From Chitinophagaceae bacterium (GTDB lineage Bacteria > Bacteroidota > Bacteroidia > Chitinophagales > Chitinophagaceae): a DNA stretch of 64,000 nt. The number at the start of each line of letters is the position of its first letter. Position 1 is the stretch's first letter. The notes beneath the pieces were generated by a model. The model did no database searches. It saw only the letters and a program-made list of their open reading frames with translations, and was not told the DNA's origin. Shown in pieces: positions 16,179 through 27,778 of this stretch. The stretch spans positions 1-64,000 of the forward strand of contig JAIEMP010000011.1 in assembly GCA_019752045.1 (NCBI GenBank), written 5' to 3'. The position numbers and the translations under genes are program-made.

Positions 16179-17906
16179 ATGCAAGCAACGATTCAGGCCA
16201 ATGTAGAAAAATGGCTCAACGGAAATTTTGAACAATCGGTAAAAGACGAGATCAACAATTTACAACAGCATCAACCGGATGAACTGGCCGATTCTTTTTA
16301 CCGCAATCTTGAATTTGGTACCGGTGGCTTGCGTGGTATTATGGGTATTGGCACCAACCGGATGAACAAGTATACAGTTGGCATGGCTACTCAGGGTTAT
16401 GCAAATTATCTCAATCAAAGTTTCGGACAAGGCCATGTGAAATGTGTGGTGGGGCACGACAGCCGCAACAACAGCCGTTTGTTTGCAGAAATTGTTGCCA
16501 ATGTTATGGCAGCAAATGGTATTAAAGTGTATTTGTTTGAAGAGTTACGCCCAACACCTGAGTTGAGTTTTGCCATCCGTCATCTCGGCTGTCAGGGAGG
16601 AGTGGTTTGCACAGCATCGCACAACCCCAAAGAATACAATGGTTACAAAGCCTATTGGGATGATGGCGGACAATTGGTGCCTCCACATGATAAAAATGTA
16701 ATTACAGAAGTAGATAAAATTACAGGTGTTGATGATGTAAAGTGGAGCGGAGGAGAGCAAAACATTACACTCATTGGTAAAGACATTGATAACGCTTATA
16801 TGGATATGGTTCAGAGCCTGAGTGTGTATCCCGAAGTATGTAAAGCACAGCATGATTTGAAGATTGTATACACGTCTATTCATGGCACCGGTATTACATT
16901 GGTGCCACAAGTGTTGCAGCGTTTTGGTTTTACCAATGTAACAGTAGTTGATGAACAGAAAGAACCGAATGGTAATTTTCCTACAGTTGTATATCCTAAT
17001 CCGGAAGAAGCAGAAGCAATGAGTATTGGTTTAAACAAAGCCAAAGCACTTGATGCAGATATTTTGTTAGGTACAGATCCCGACAGCGACCGTGTTGGAA
17101 TTGCAGTAAAAGATCTGAACGGTAACTGGGTGTTGATGAATGGAAACCAGACAGCGGTACTTGCTTTCAACTATATGATTGAAGCACGCAAAATAAAAGG
17201 AATCAATCAGCCAAATGATATGGTGGTGAAAACAATTGTAACTACAGAAATGATTGATGCCATTGCAAAAGCCAGCGGCATTAACTGTTACAATGTGCTC
17301 ACCGGATTTAAATGGATTGCCGAACTGATTAAAGAAAAAGAAAACACAGAAAACTATATTATTGGTGGTGAAGAAAGTTACGGACTGATGATTGGCAGTA
17401 AGATTCGTGATAAAGATGCCATCAGTGCAGTAGCGCTGTTATGTGAAATGGCTGCTTATGAAAAGAACAAAGGAAGAAGTTTGTATCAGAAGATGATTGA
17501 TTTGTATGTACAGTATGGATTTTATAAAGAGCACCTCATCTCCATTACAAAAAAAGGAATGAACGGGCAGGCTGAAATTGCAGAGATTATGCAAGGCTAC
17601 CGTAACAACACGCCTGCAAACATCAATGGTTCTGTTGTAGTGCAGTTGCTCGATTATCAATTGCAAAAAGGAAAGCATATGCAAACAGGTGAGGAGTGGG
17701 TCATTCAATTACCCAAATCAAATGTGCTGCAGTTTATTCTTGCAGATGGAAGTAAAATTTCTGCAAGGCCCAGTGGCACAGAGCCAAAGATTAAATTTTA
17801 TTTTAGTGTAAATACAATATTAGATAAAGCAGAAAACTTTGATGCGGTACATCAGCAGTTGAATGATCGGATTGATGGGATCATCAGGGATATGAAGTTG
17901 AAATAA
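16179..17906 (+). CDS. Phospho-sugar mutase (phosphoglucomutase/phosphomannomutase)
   Basis: A 575-residue cytoplasmic enzyme of the alpha-D-phosphohexomutase superfamily that interconverts hexose 1- and 6-phosphates. The phosphoserine loop TASHNP carries Ser147; the Mg-binding loop is DPDSDR; the sugar-binding loop is GGEESYG; the C-terminal phosphate-binding loop is RPSGTEPKIKF. The length and the insert after the phosphoserine loop fit the PGM2-like long group typical of Bacteroidota, which act on glucose and often other sugars or pentoses, so substrate choice is open. Its 3' end is one base from the convergent beta-barrel gene. Confidence 0.93.
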   Translation: MQATIQANVEKWLNGNFEQSVKDEINNLQQHQPDELADSFYRNLEFGTGGLRGIMGIGTNRMNKYTVGMATQGYANYLNQSFGQGHVKCVVGHDSRNNSRLFAEIVANVMAANGIKVYLFEELRPTPELSFAIRHLGCQGGVVCTASHNPKEYNGYKAYWDDGGQLVPPHDKNVITEVDKITGVDDVKWSGGEQNITLIGKDIDNAYMDMVQSLSVYPEVCKAQHDLKIVYTSIHGTGITLVPQVLQRFGFTNVTVVDEQKEPNGNFPTVVYPNPEEAEAMSIGLNKAKALDADILLGTDPDSDRVGIAVKDLNGNWVLMNGNQTAVLAFNYMIEARKIKGINQPNDMVVKTIVTTEMIDAIAKASGINCYNVLTGFKWIAELIKEKENTENYIIGGEESYGLMIGSKIRDKDAISAVALLCEMAAYEKNKGRSLYQKMIDLYVQYGFYKEHLISITKKGMNGQAEIAEIMQGYRNNTPANINGSVVVQLLDYQLQKGKHMQTGEEWVIQLPKSNVLQFILADGSKISARPSGTEPKIKFYFSVNTILDKAENFDAVHQQLNDRIDGIIRDMKLK

Positions 17907-17907
17907 T

Positions 17908-18894
17908 TTAAAATCTCCAGCCGGCATTCAGGCTGCATTCGGTATACGTGTTTTTATAAACTGATCTGTATATGAATGAGCGTGTATGGTCCTGTAAGAT
18001 TTCTAATGTTCCAAAAAAACGCTCTCTGTTTATACCTGCCGTAAGTTTTGCTCTGTAACCAAGGTTAAAATTTATACCGGTATATTTTGTGTTCGTTTGT
18101 ATTAATTGATGATAATCTCCTCCGGGTCCTGCATAAACGGAAGGGGCTAAAAAATAAGCGCCTTTTTTCCATATAAAATTATACGCATAACCGGGTTTAA
18201 GCTGAACCGAAACTAATTCTATTTGCCTGCTCATGGTCATTTCACCTCTAAGGTGGTATTTGCTTTTTTCAAACGGTATAATACTTACTGCTGATTGCAT
18301 AATGCGATAAGATGGTGTTAGTACAAGTATCAACGATCCTGCGTTTTTTTTCTGCTGCATTTGCTGGGTATTAGCAGCAACATATGAAAATTTTGATGCG
18401 TTAAAAATCCGGTAACTATGTACTCCCACTGTAAATTTTCTGATATCGTTTCTGTTGTTATACATGGCAGGAATATTTTCTGCTGCCATCAGTAAACCTC
18501 TGTTGTAACTTACAAAACCTGTAAAGCCCCACTTGTTGTTAAAGTGCGAAGCAAAAAAAGAAAAGGCTCTTACGTTTGTTTGCTGCCTGTTAAGTTTAGC
18601 GGTTTGTGGTAATGCTACATCGCCGTACAAAGTAATTTTCTTATAGCCCAGTACAAATCCGCAAAATGCGGATGAATTGGGCGAAAGATTTATCTGGTGC
18701 TGTTCAGCTTCTTTGCCTGAAGGAGTAAAATTGATTTTTCTTGAAAAACTTCCGGCATATAGTTGTAAAAAATTCTTGTGTTTAAAACTGCCAATATAAA
18801 TTGTATCTGTTTGTGCAGTTGCTGTTAAAGAGCAGGTAAACAGAAGCAGCAGAAGTATAACTGAGAAAAAATTCATTGCTAAATGTAAGTTCAT
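17908..18894 (-). CDS. Hypothetical outer membrane beta-barrel protein
   Basis: A 328-residue protein when started at ATG 18894, which places a signal peptide at the N-terminus (FFSVILLLLLFTCSLTATAQ). An in-frame ATG at 18981 would bury it behind about 30 residues and overlap the divergent promoter region. The mature part is an alternation of polar and hydrophobic residues with many Tyr, Phe and Asn, and it ends in an aromatic residue (ECSLNAGWRF), all typical of an outer membrane barrel. No named family was recognised. Its stop is one base from the stop of the phosphohexomutase. Confidence 0.65.
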   Translation of the reverse strand: MNLHLAMNFFSVILLLLLFTCSLTATAQTDTIYIGSFKHKNFLQLYAGSFSRKINFTPSGKEAEQHQINLSPNSSAFCGFVLGYKKITLYGDVALPQTAKLNRQQTNVRAFSFFASHFNNKWGFTGFVSYNRGLLMAAENIPAMYNNRNDIRKFTVGVHSYRIFNASKFSYVAANTQQMQQKKNAGSLILVLTPSYRIMQSAVSIIPFEKSKYHLRGEMTMSRQIELVSVQLKPGYAYNFIWKKGAYFLAPSVYAGPGGDYHQLIQTNTKYTGINFNLGYRAKLTAGINRERFFGTLEILQDHTRSFIYRSVYKNTYTECSLNAGWRF

Positions 18895-19005
18895 TGATGC
18901 AGTGGGCTTTGTCAGGGGTACGACATTTCGCAGCTTTCTGTTTCCTCTAACTCTATGTAAACAGCTTATTGAACTTTTCAATCAATGCTTATCTTGCAGT
19001 TTCTT

Positions 19006-19671
19006 ATGAGACGATTTGAAGACAGTTACCGCCACAAAGGGTTACGTAAAAAATTAGTGGATACATTGCGCAGCAAAGGCATTACCGATGAACTTGTATT
19101 GGAAGCAATCAATCAACTGCCACGTCATTATTTTTTAGACACCGCTTTTGATGAAATAGCGTATGAAGACCGTGCTTTTCCAATAGATGCCGGACAAACC
19201 ATTTCTCAACCTTATACAGTAGCCTACCAATCACAGTTGCTGGAAATAAAGCCCTACGATAAAGTATTGGAAATAGGTACCGGCAGTTCCTATCAGGCCT
19301 GTGTATTGGCAGAGATGAATGCGCAGGTATATACCATTGAACGACAGAAAAAATTATTCGACTTTAATAAAACCGCATTTCCTTTCTTAAAAAAATATCT
19401 GCAGATCAAATTCTTTTTTGGTGATGGGTTTGAAGGTTTGCCCACATATGCGCCCTTTGATAAAGTGATTATTACTGCTGCAGCTCCTTTTGTGCCTCCT
19501 AAATTGATTGATCAAATGAAAGCAGGGGCAAAAATGGTGATCCCTGTTGATGAAGGCGACGCACAACGAATGAAACGTTTAACCAAACAACAGGACGGCA
19601 CTTATACAGAAGAATTATTTGATGCATTTTCTTTTGTACCCATGCTGGGCGGTAAACAGAACGACAAATAA
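19006..19671 (+). CDS. pcm: Protein-L-isoaspartate O-methyltransferase
   Basis: A 221-residue enzyme that methylates L-isoaspartyl residues from SAM to start repair of aged proteins in the cytoplasm. The family motifs are clear: RHYFLD near residue 38, then the substrate motif ISQPYTVAYQ, the SAM-binding motif I VLEIGTGSSYQACVLA, motif post-I YTIER, and motif II FDKVIITAAAP with PPKLIDQMKAGAKMVIPV. The start is ATG 19006 rather than 18985, because a -7-like TATCTTGC (18990-18997) lies between them. It is divergent from the beta-barrel gene. Confidence 0.92.
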   Translation: MRRFEDSYRHKGLRKKLVDTLRSKGITDELVLEAINQLPRHYFLDTAFDEIAYEDRAFPIDAGQTISQPYTVAYQSQLLEIKPYDKVLEIGTGSSYQACVLAEMNAQVYTIERQKKLFDFNKTAFPFLKKYLQIKFFFGDGFEGLPTYAPFDKVIITAAAPFVPPKLIDQMKAGAKMVIPVDEGDAQRMKRLTKQQDGTYTEELFDAFSFVPMLGGKQNDK

Positions 19672-20038
19672 TTTTCTCTATTGCAGATGCTTGATTTTTA
19701 ATCCTCACATACCGGTTTTACCTGCATGAAATCTTTTTTTAAAATCATTTGTTTTGTTGAAATTAGTTTTTACCTTACTATCAGATTATTATTAGTTGAT
19801 AACAAATTACCTCTCCCTCAAATAAGATTTCGGGCATTTCATTCATAAATAATGAGGTGCTGATCTTACCCCCTGATTTTTTTGCAAAAATAAATACTGG
19901 TTTACCTGAGTAAACACGTGTAACCTTTTTTGATGCTATTCTAAAACCTAACCATTTGATCATTTGCAATATGAACAAAAGCCCGCCATATTATTAAAAT
20001 CAGCTATGTAGTCATTATTAACAATTAAACCTTTCAAA
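19672..20038. other. Intergenic region without a supported gene
   Basis: 367 AT-rich bases between pcm and a lipoprotein gene. A 65-codon minus-strand frame (19781-19978) is open but has no visible promoter, signal peptide or recognisable motif, and is not called. No terminator-like hairpin with a T-tract was seen. Confidence 0.4.
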
Positions 20039-20743
20039 ATGAAAAAATTATTTTTTGTATTTGCTGCGCTCACATTCCTGCTGGTTCAGTGTTCTAAAAA
20101 AACAGATTCTCATCTGCAAGTAAAGCCAGGTAATCAAACTCAACAGCTTGAGCAAAATATTCCTGCAGGACCCGATAACCAGTGTAATATTGATGGAGAC
20201 AGTAAAGCAGCATTAAGAGCAATTTCATTTGGTGCAGTTCCTTCCAGTGTATTTTACAATTTCACTTTAGCAACAGCTTCAAATGTTTCCGTTTTTTTAC
20301 GGGATTGTTGTATCAGAGACGATGTGGTGGAAGTATATGTAGATGGTTGCTTAGTGGCAACTGTTGATTCAAGACCCGGCGAATTTGGAACCCATGCAGG
20401 AGAAACACATGTGGTTACTTTACCTGCCGGAGATCATACCATTGAATACAGAAATACAGTAAGCCTTCCCGGTGGTTCCGGTTGGTATGTAGAAGAAACA
20501 TTCTCTGCTGCAAGCACGCTCATGATTGATGGTTGTGATACAGGTGTTCCAAATCTGGATGTAACCTGTGGTAATAGTTTTTCTGACCTCATTAATACAT
20601 GTGCAGTTGGAGCAGTTAATCATGGCGGATTTGTAAGTTGTGTTGCACATATGACCAATATGTGGAAAAAAGCCGGTTTAATTACCGGTGCACAAAAAGA
20701 TGCCATTATGGAATGTGCTGCTGAATCAAATATTCCTGAGTAA
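20039..20743 (+). CDS. Hypothetical Cys-rich lipoprotein
   Basis: A 234-residue exported protein. The lipobox Cys is residue 19 (FLLVQCSKK). A beta-rich domain at about 60-165 contains VEVYVDGCLVATVDSR and LPAGDHTIEYRN, which resembles the jelly-roll folds of adhesive or carbohydrate-binding modules. A C-terminal part of about 60 residues contains four more Cys (VTCGNS, NTCAVG, VSCVAH, MECAAE). At least ten Cys in all, including the pair in RDCCIRDD, suggest disulfides outside the cytoplasm. The family was not recognised. It is a single-gene unit ended by a strong 17-bp terminator. Confidence 0.75.
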   Translation: MKKLFFVFAALTFLLVQCSKKTDSHLQVKPGNQTQQLEQNIPAGPDNQCNIDGDSKAALRAISFGAVPSSVFYNFTLATASNVSVFLRDCCIRDDVVEVYVDGCLVATVDSRPGEFGTHAGETHVVTLPAGDHTIEYRNTVSLPGGSGWYVEETFSAASTLMIDGCDTGVPNLDVTCGNSFSDLINTCAVGAVNHGGFVSCVAHMTNMWKKAGLITGAQKDAIMECAAESNIPE

Positions 20744-20760
20744 ACGTAAAGTAATACAGC

Positions 20761-20804
20761 AACAAAAGAAGGGTTACTTTGTAACCCTTCTTTTGTTTTA
20801 ATGC
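20761..20804 (+). terminator. Strong terminator after the Cys-rich lipoprotein
   Basis: A perfect 17-bp stem (20761-20777 with 20781-20797; core GAAGGGTTAC/GTAACCCTTC) closes a 3-base loop and ends in a T-rich tract. Confidence 0.85.
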
Positions 20805-21029
20805 CTGATTTGTAAGCACAACCTTCCTTCAGAATTATCAAACAAATGTTTTATTCTTCATGATGAACTCGCTTTAAAAAGAATAGTAAACGATTCGTCA
20901 ACTGTTTAGAAAAACAATTTTCATATGATGTAAACAATTGATCTGTTTGTGTGTTAAAAAAATAACTTGGTTTCTGCGATTCAATCAACTCAATATGCTT
21001 CAGCATCAGAAAAATGATTTAAAATGTAA

Positions 21030-23324
<2,295 letters not shown>

Positions 23325-23346
23325 AAAGCTATTTTCATTGATAACT

Positions 23347-23378
23347 GAGGTAATCCGGAAACGGATTACCTCTTTTTT
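23347..23378 (+). terminator. Terminator of katG
   Basis: Perfect 11-bp stem GAGGTAATCCG (23347-23357) and CGGATTACCTC (23362-23372) with a GAAA tetraloop and six T residues. Confidence 0.9.
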
Positions 23379-23433
23379 ATTGATCATTATTTTCTGAAAT
23401 AAAAAAAAGAAAGGAATAACAGCTGAATAAAAA

Positions 23434-24114
23434 TTAAAGAGTGAGTTGTTTAATATCTTTTACTTCCAGTATTTTTTTATCATAACCCTTTGTTACGGCA
23501 TGGATCATGGCTAAACCAATTTCACGAAGAGAAGAAATATAATTCGGACCAATTATTTTAATCAACGGTAACAGCCAGCCAAGATATTTATAAAAAGAGA
23601 GTGTGTTTTTTAAACCTTTGGTTGGTTCAATAATACCCGGGCGAAAATTATACACTTGTTTAAAAGGCAGTTTCATTAAATCATTTTCTGTTTTGCCTTT
23701 TACTCTGGCCCACATCTGGCGGCCTTTTTCGCTGCTGTCTGTTCCTGCACCTGATACATAGCAAAAAGTCATTTCCGGATTTTGTGCTGACAGCAGCTCT
23801 GCCATATGCATTGTTAAGGTATATGTTAAACGGTAATACTCCGGTTCTTTCATACCAACAGATGATACACCTAAACAGAAGAAACATGCATTGTATCCGG
23901 CAAGCTCTTCACGAATGGGAAACAGATGATGGAAGTCTGTATGAATGATTTCTTTTAGTTTGGGATGCGTTACTCCGCATGTACGACGGTTAATTACCAG
24001 CACCTGATCTACATCAACATGATGTAAACATTCATGAAGTACGCCTTCGCCTACCATTCCGGTTGCGCCGGTAATAATTACACGCATTTTTTTTGTTGAT
24101 TGTTGTTGCATCAT
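23434..24114 (-). CDS. NAD(P)-binding SDR-like protein
   Basis: A 226-residue protein with a Rossmann dinucleotide-binding fold: GATGMVGEGVL (glycine-rich loop, near residue 16) followed by VLVINRR, then CFFCLGVSSVGM and FCYVSGAGTDSS at the positions of the third and fourth strands. The compact size and the SGAGTDSS segment place it with atypical short-chain dehydrogenases related to NAD-dependent epimerases and HTATIP2-like oxidoreductases. The substrate is unknown. ATG 24114 is used; the Met at codon 10, just before RVIITGATG, is equally possible. It lies downstream of the large barrel gene, separated from it by a terminator. Confidence 0.8.
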   Translation of the reverse strand: MMQQQSTKKMRVIITGATGMVGEGVLHECLHHVDVDQVLVINRRTCGVTHPKLKEIIHTDFHHLFPIREELAGYNACFFCLGVSSVGMKEPEYYRLTYTLTMHMAELLSAQNPEMTFCYVSGAGTDSSEKGRQMWARVKGKTENDLMKLPFKQVYNFRPGIIEPTKGLKNTLSFYKYLGWLLPLIKIIGPNYISSLREIGLAMIHAVTKGYDKKILEVKDIKQLTL

Positions 24115-24162
24115 ATACTAATGTAATTGATTTCTGACGTTAGTAAACAGTTATTGTAAAAC

Positions 24163-24189
24163 AAAACCCGAAGCAGGGCTCCGGGTTTT
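24163..24189 (-). terminator. Terminator of the outer-membrane barrel gene
   Basis: AAAACCCG (24163-24170) and CGGGTTTT (24182-24189) form an 8-bp stem. On the minus strand it follows the barrel gene and ends in a T-rich stretch. Confidence 0.65.
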
Positions 24190-24209
24190 ATTTTATGTTG
24201 ATGATTAAT

Positions 24210-26822
24210 TTATTGTATTGGTGCATCATCTGCTTCAACACGGTTGTTTCTGCGTTTAAATAAGGATGCATCAAATTTACCAAAACGATAGTTGAAGTTG
24301 ATCCTTACAAATGCAGGATCTCTTCTTCTCCAGCTGTACTGATCAAAGAATTGGGATTCAGAAAATACATTGTTACGTCGTGTACTTAAAAAATCACTCC
24401 AGTTTAATGAAAAGAATGCGGTATTCTTTTTTATCTTGAATTCTTTGCGAATACCAAAATCAAGATAGTAGTTATCATCAATATAACCCTGTGTGGTAGA
24501 AATATTACCACCGCCAAAACCACCGCCGCCAAATCCTCCGCCGCCACGACCACCACGTCCGCCGCCACCGCCGGATGATACAGGAAGAATTGAACGTGAA
24601 TTATAATCGCCGCTTAACTGCATACTCCAACCTTTACCTAAGCGGAAAGAGTTGTTGAGTTTAATGGTATAACTGGTGCGTTCGTTTTTCAACTCGGGCA
24701 AAATACTGCTTCCGTCAATTTTAGAATAGTAAACGTTCACGTTGTAATTGATTTCCCACCATTTTGCTACTGTATTTCGGAAGACCAGTTCAAGTCCGGC
24801 AGCATAACTTCTGTCGGCATTCACCCAAGTACTGATAACAGCTGTGTCTTTTGTATCAGCAATTTGTTCTCTGTTCTGATAACGGGAAATCAAATTGTTC
24901 GTTTGCTTTCCAAAAAGCGTAGCAAGAAATGTATTGTTTTTTTCACCGTATGTTTTTTGATAGGTTAACTCCAGTGAGTTTGTAAACTCAGGTTTCAGGT
25001 TCGGGTTACCTGTCTGGTAGTTAAAGATGTCGCTGATGTCTGTATTGGGCAGCAATTGAAAAAAGCTCGGACGGTTGATACGACGGCTGTAGTTCAATTG
25101 CAGATCCTGTTTTTCTTTGAGGCCTTTTGATAAAAACACACTGGGGAATAATGCCAAAGGAAACTGGTTGCTGAACGTGCCGGGTTTACCAACCTGCTCA
25201 CCATCATACTTTGAACTTTCTGCACGCAAGCCAACCTGATAGTTCAAATTTGCTTTTTTAATTTTCTGAGAAAAACTGGTATAAGCCGCATGCACATAGT
25301 CAACATATTCAAAGCGATTGCTTAACCCCGTTTGAGGAATTCCATCGTACGACACATTCTGAAAACTTTCAAACAAACGGATTTGCGTACGCAAACCTGC
25401 TTCAATCTTCATGTTTTCGTTAATCGGATCTGTATAATCTGTTTGGGCAACAATAAAGCTGTTGTTTCCTCCGCCATTGTTTATTTGATTTTGTTTTGGG
25501 ATGTAAATGTTTGTCCAGTCTTTATCTAACCATTTTGTAAAATCAATGGACTGATTGTTTTCACTTCTGCTCTTATTGTAGTTCACATCGGCTGTCCATT
25601 CTCTACCTGCACGTGGAAAAATATATTTATAGTTAATAGAAGCACCTGCGTTTCTGAATTTGTTGGTGCCGTTAGTTTCACGGTATTCATAAATGGATGC
25701 GGGGGTGTTGCCGGTTGTATCGTAGCGGATGTAATTCTGATCAAGCAAATCAAAATTACCACCACCAAAGTTGCCGGAAATAGTGAGTGTATTTCTATTG
25801 TCTATAAGAAAATCAAAGCCTGCACGGCCAAAGTTGAACATACCTTCGCTGTTGTTACGGTTGCGGGTGAACAGTTTATTTGGAGTTCTGTCTCCAAAGT
25901 TGTTACGGTCTGTTTCTCCAAAACCAATGCCTCTGCGTTGATTAACACCAATGTTTGCAAAGAAATTTACCTTACCCTGGCGGATATTGATATCACCACC
26001 TCCGTTAAAGCGGCCACGCATGTCAACGCCTGCACGTACACTGCCACTGTAACCAACACGGCGATTCTTTTTTAATACAATATTGATGATGGCAGATTGA
26101 CCGCCACTTGCATCAAACTTGGCAGAAGGATTGGTAATGAGTTCAATACTTTGTATGGCATCTGCTGGTATTTGATCAAGTGTTAAAACAGTTGGTCGTC
26201 CATCTACAAAAATCTGTGGTGCACTGTTACGCATGGTAATGTTGCCATCAATATCAACATTCACTGTTGGTACGTTACGCATTACATCCACACCGGTGCC
26301 ACCTTGTGATACTATGTTTTTCTCAACGTTAAATATCTTACGGTCTATACCTAACTGTAAAGTTGGCTTATCGCCTGTTACTACTACTTCTCCCAATTCT
26401 TTTACTTCGGTTTCTAATTTAATGTTGCCGAGATCTTTGTCTAATTGCGCCATCATTTCTTCAGGCGTTCCTCCCTGCTTAATAGAAAAGCTGATCGTTT
26501 GCTGTATGGTTTTAAATCCTATTGCAGTTACAAGAAATTTATAATTACCCATAGGGCTTAATCCTTCAAGACTAAAATCACCATTGGCTTGAGTTAACTG
26601 CCCGTTTACCAGCACTTCTTTTCTGGTTTTTGTAGCAGTATCCATCCTGTTTTGATAGAGTTGTACTGATGCCGCATCAATTGGCTTATTTGTTTTGGCA
26701 TCAACAATTTTTCCATAAAAACGGCCAATGTTCATTTGTCCGCCACCCGGTCTTCCATTTTGTGCCTGTGCAGTTATTTGTAAACTAAGAACGAAAAAAA
26801 GTATACTGAAAATCAGTTTCAT
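24210..26822 (-). CDS. Outer membrane beta-barrel protein (TonB receptor-like)
   Basis: An 870-residue outer membrane protein started at ATG 26822, which gives a typical signal peptide (MKLIFSILFFVLSLQITAQ); the longer frame to 26885 is not needed. A carboxypeptidase-regulatory-like beta-sandwich (about 30-120) precedes a plug domain (about 150-255, with VDVMRNVPTVNVDIDGNITM) and the large outer-membrane barrel family 3 domain to the C-terminus. Such receptor-like proteins of Bacteroidota are related to TonB-dependent receptors but mostly have no known ligand. An unusual Gly/Arg stretch near residues 750-772 (codons at 24507-24574) lies in one predicted outer loop. Confidence 0.9.
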   Translation of the reverse strand: MKLIFSILFFVLSLQITAQAQNGRPGGGQMNIGRFYGKIVDAKTNKPIDAASVQLYQNRMDTATKTRKEVLVNGQLTQANGDFSLEGLSPMGNYKFLVTAIGFKTIQQTISFSIKQGGTPEEMMAQLDKDLGNIKLETEVKELGEVVVTGDKPTLQLGIDRKIFNVEKNIVSQGGTGVDVMRNVPTVNVDIDGNITMRNSAPQIFVDGRPTVLTLDQIPADAIQSIELITNPSAKFDASGGQSAIINIVLKKNRRVGYSGSVRAGVDMRGRFNGGGDINIRQGKVNFFANIGVNQRRGIGFGETDRNNFGDRTPNKLFTRNRNNSEGMFNFGRAGFDFLIDNRNTLTISGNFGGGNFDLLDQNYIRYDTTGNTPASIYEYRETNGTNKFRNAGASINYKYIFPRAGREWTADVNYNKSRSENNQSIDFTKWLDKDWTNIYIPKQNQINNGGGNNSFIVAQTDYTDPINENMKIEAGLRTQIRLFESFQNVSYDGIPQTGLSNRFEYVDYVHAAYTSFSQKIKKANLNYQVGLRAESSKYDGEQVGKPGTFSNQFPLALFPSVFLSKGLKEKQDLQLNYSRRINRPSFFQLLPNTDISDIFNYQTGNPNLKPEFTNSLELTYQKTYGEKNNTFLATLFGKQTNNLISRYQNREQIADTKDTAVISTWVNADRSYAAGLELVFRNTVAKWWEINYNVNVYYSKIDGSSILPELKNERTSYTIKLNNSFRLGKGWSMQLSGDYNSRSILPVSSGGGGGRGGRGGGGFGGGGFGGGNISTTQGYIDDNYYLDFGIRKEFKIKKNTAFFSLNWSDFLSTRRNNVFSESQFFDQYSWRRRDPAFVRINFNYRFGKFDASLFKRRNNRVEADDAPIQ

Positions 26823-26962
26823 GCTTTGTATTTTATTTTTATCGAGGCGCAAATTTCCCATAAGTTTAGTATGTGTTGTACTCATTTAGTATGAATGGTA
26901 TCATTAACCCGGTTTGACGGCTAATGTTCAGATTACATCATTCGCTTTGTGATGAGTGGAAA

Positions 26963-27568
26963 TTATTGCGTAAGAAGGGTGATAAGTATTTGTAACAGTC
27001 CAATAAAGAAACCAAGCACGCCTCCTATAATTTCTACAAAACGAAACTCTTTGGCCATTACCTGATAAAGAATATCTTCTAATTTATCACTGGAGAAAGC
27101 ATTTACTTTTTCGGTTACAATTTTTTCCAGGTCGAGTTGGCTTTTAAGAGAAGAGGCGTAATCTTTCATCATCTTTGGGAAGAGGATTCCCAGTTCCTCC
27201 ATAAAAACAGATTTTAGTTTGTCAATGGTTTTATCACCAATAAACATACTTATAACGGGCATGCTGTCGCTTAATTTAACACGTAGAAAATAGTCAATAT
27301 GGCTTTCAACCTGTGGTAAAATGTTATTCAGGTTTTCAGGATTGGTTATTTTTTGTTCAATATCCGAAAATGATAACAGCTCATCGGCTACGAGTTTGCC
27401 CAGTTTTTGTGCAAACTGTTCCTGACGTTTTGGAAAAATGCCCTGTATTTTATAGCCAAGAATAAAGATGGGTTGTTTGGGGTGAAACAACATTTTGATG
27501 GCCACCCAGTTGGTTACCCATCCGATAAAAGCGGAAATAACAGGAATAAGTATGAGCCAGTAATTCAT
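26963..27568 (-). CDS. DUF445 family membrane protein
   Basis: A 201-residue protein with a membrane helix at each end (about 3-22 and 176-199). The N-terminus carries the family signature GWVTNWVAIKMLFHP followed by GIFPKRQEQFAQKLGKLVADELL. The middle is a charged helical region of about 120 residues. DUF445 proteins are widespread and of unknown function, sometimes linked to membrane integrity. It is a single gene upstream of, and opposite in direction to, tRNA-His. Confidence 0.88.
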   Translation of the reverse strand: MNYWLILIPVISAFIGWVTNWVAIKMLFHPKQPIFILGYKIQGIFPKRQEQFAQKLGKLVADELLSFSDIEQKITNPENLNNILPQVESHIDYFLRVKLSDSMPVISMFIGDKTIDKLKSVFMEELGILFPKMMKDYASSLKSQLDLEKIVTEKVNAFSSDKLEDILYQVMAKEFRFVEIIGGVLGFFIGLLQILITLLTQ

Positions 27569-27646
27569 ATATGCTTTAAATAAGCCGCAAAGAACGTTTA
27601 TTTTTTATTTGTGTAGAAGTGATTTGCTTGGAAAACTGAATTGCAT

Positions 27647-27654
27647 TACTTTTG
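27647..27654 (+). promoter_or_regulatory. -7 promoter box of tRNA-His
   Basis: TACTTTTG matches TAnnTTTG and sits 13 bases before the tRNA 5' end. Confidence 0.7.
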
Positions 27655-27667
27655 CTGTCCAAAATAC

Positions 27668-27745
27668 GGAGGTTGTAGCTCAGTTGGTTAGAGCATCAGA
27701 TTGTGGTTCTGAGGGTCGAGGGTTCGAAACCCTTCAATCTCCCCA
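27668..27745 (+). tRNA. tRNA-His (GTG)
   Basis: A complete cloverleaf. G-1 (27668) faces C73 (27742), the special extra pair of tRNA-His. The 7-bp acceptor is GAGGTTG with CAATCTC, followed by TA at positions 8-9 and the D arm GCTC...GAGC. The anticodon loop TTGTGGT holds GTG at 27703-27705, and the T arm contains GGTTCGAAACC. CCA is encoded at 27743-27745. A -7 box lies upstream and a terminator follows at once. Confidence 0.97.
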
Positions 27746-27750
27746 AATAA

Positions 27751-27778
27751 AAAAACCCGCTTCAGAGCGGGTTTTTTT
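27751..27778. terminator. Bidirectional terminator between tRNA-His and the AraC gene
   Basis: AAAAACCCGCT (27751-27761) and AGCGGGTTTTT (27766-27776) form a perfect 11-bp stem with loop TCAG. A-runs and T-runs on either side allow termination on both strands, serving the tRNA and the convergent AraC-family gene. Confidence 0.88.

Noticed and set aside
19781-19978. 65-codon minus-strand frame in the pcm to lipoprotein gap
   Set aside because: No promoter box, signal peptide or known motif; AT-rich DNA can stay open by chance.
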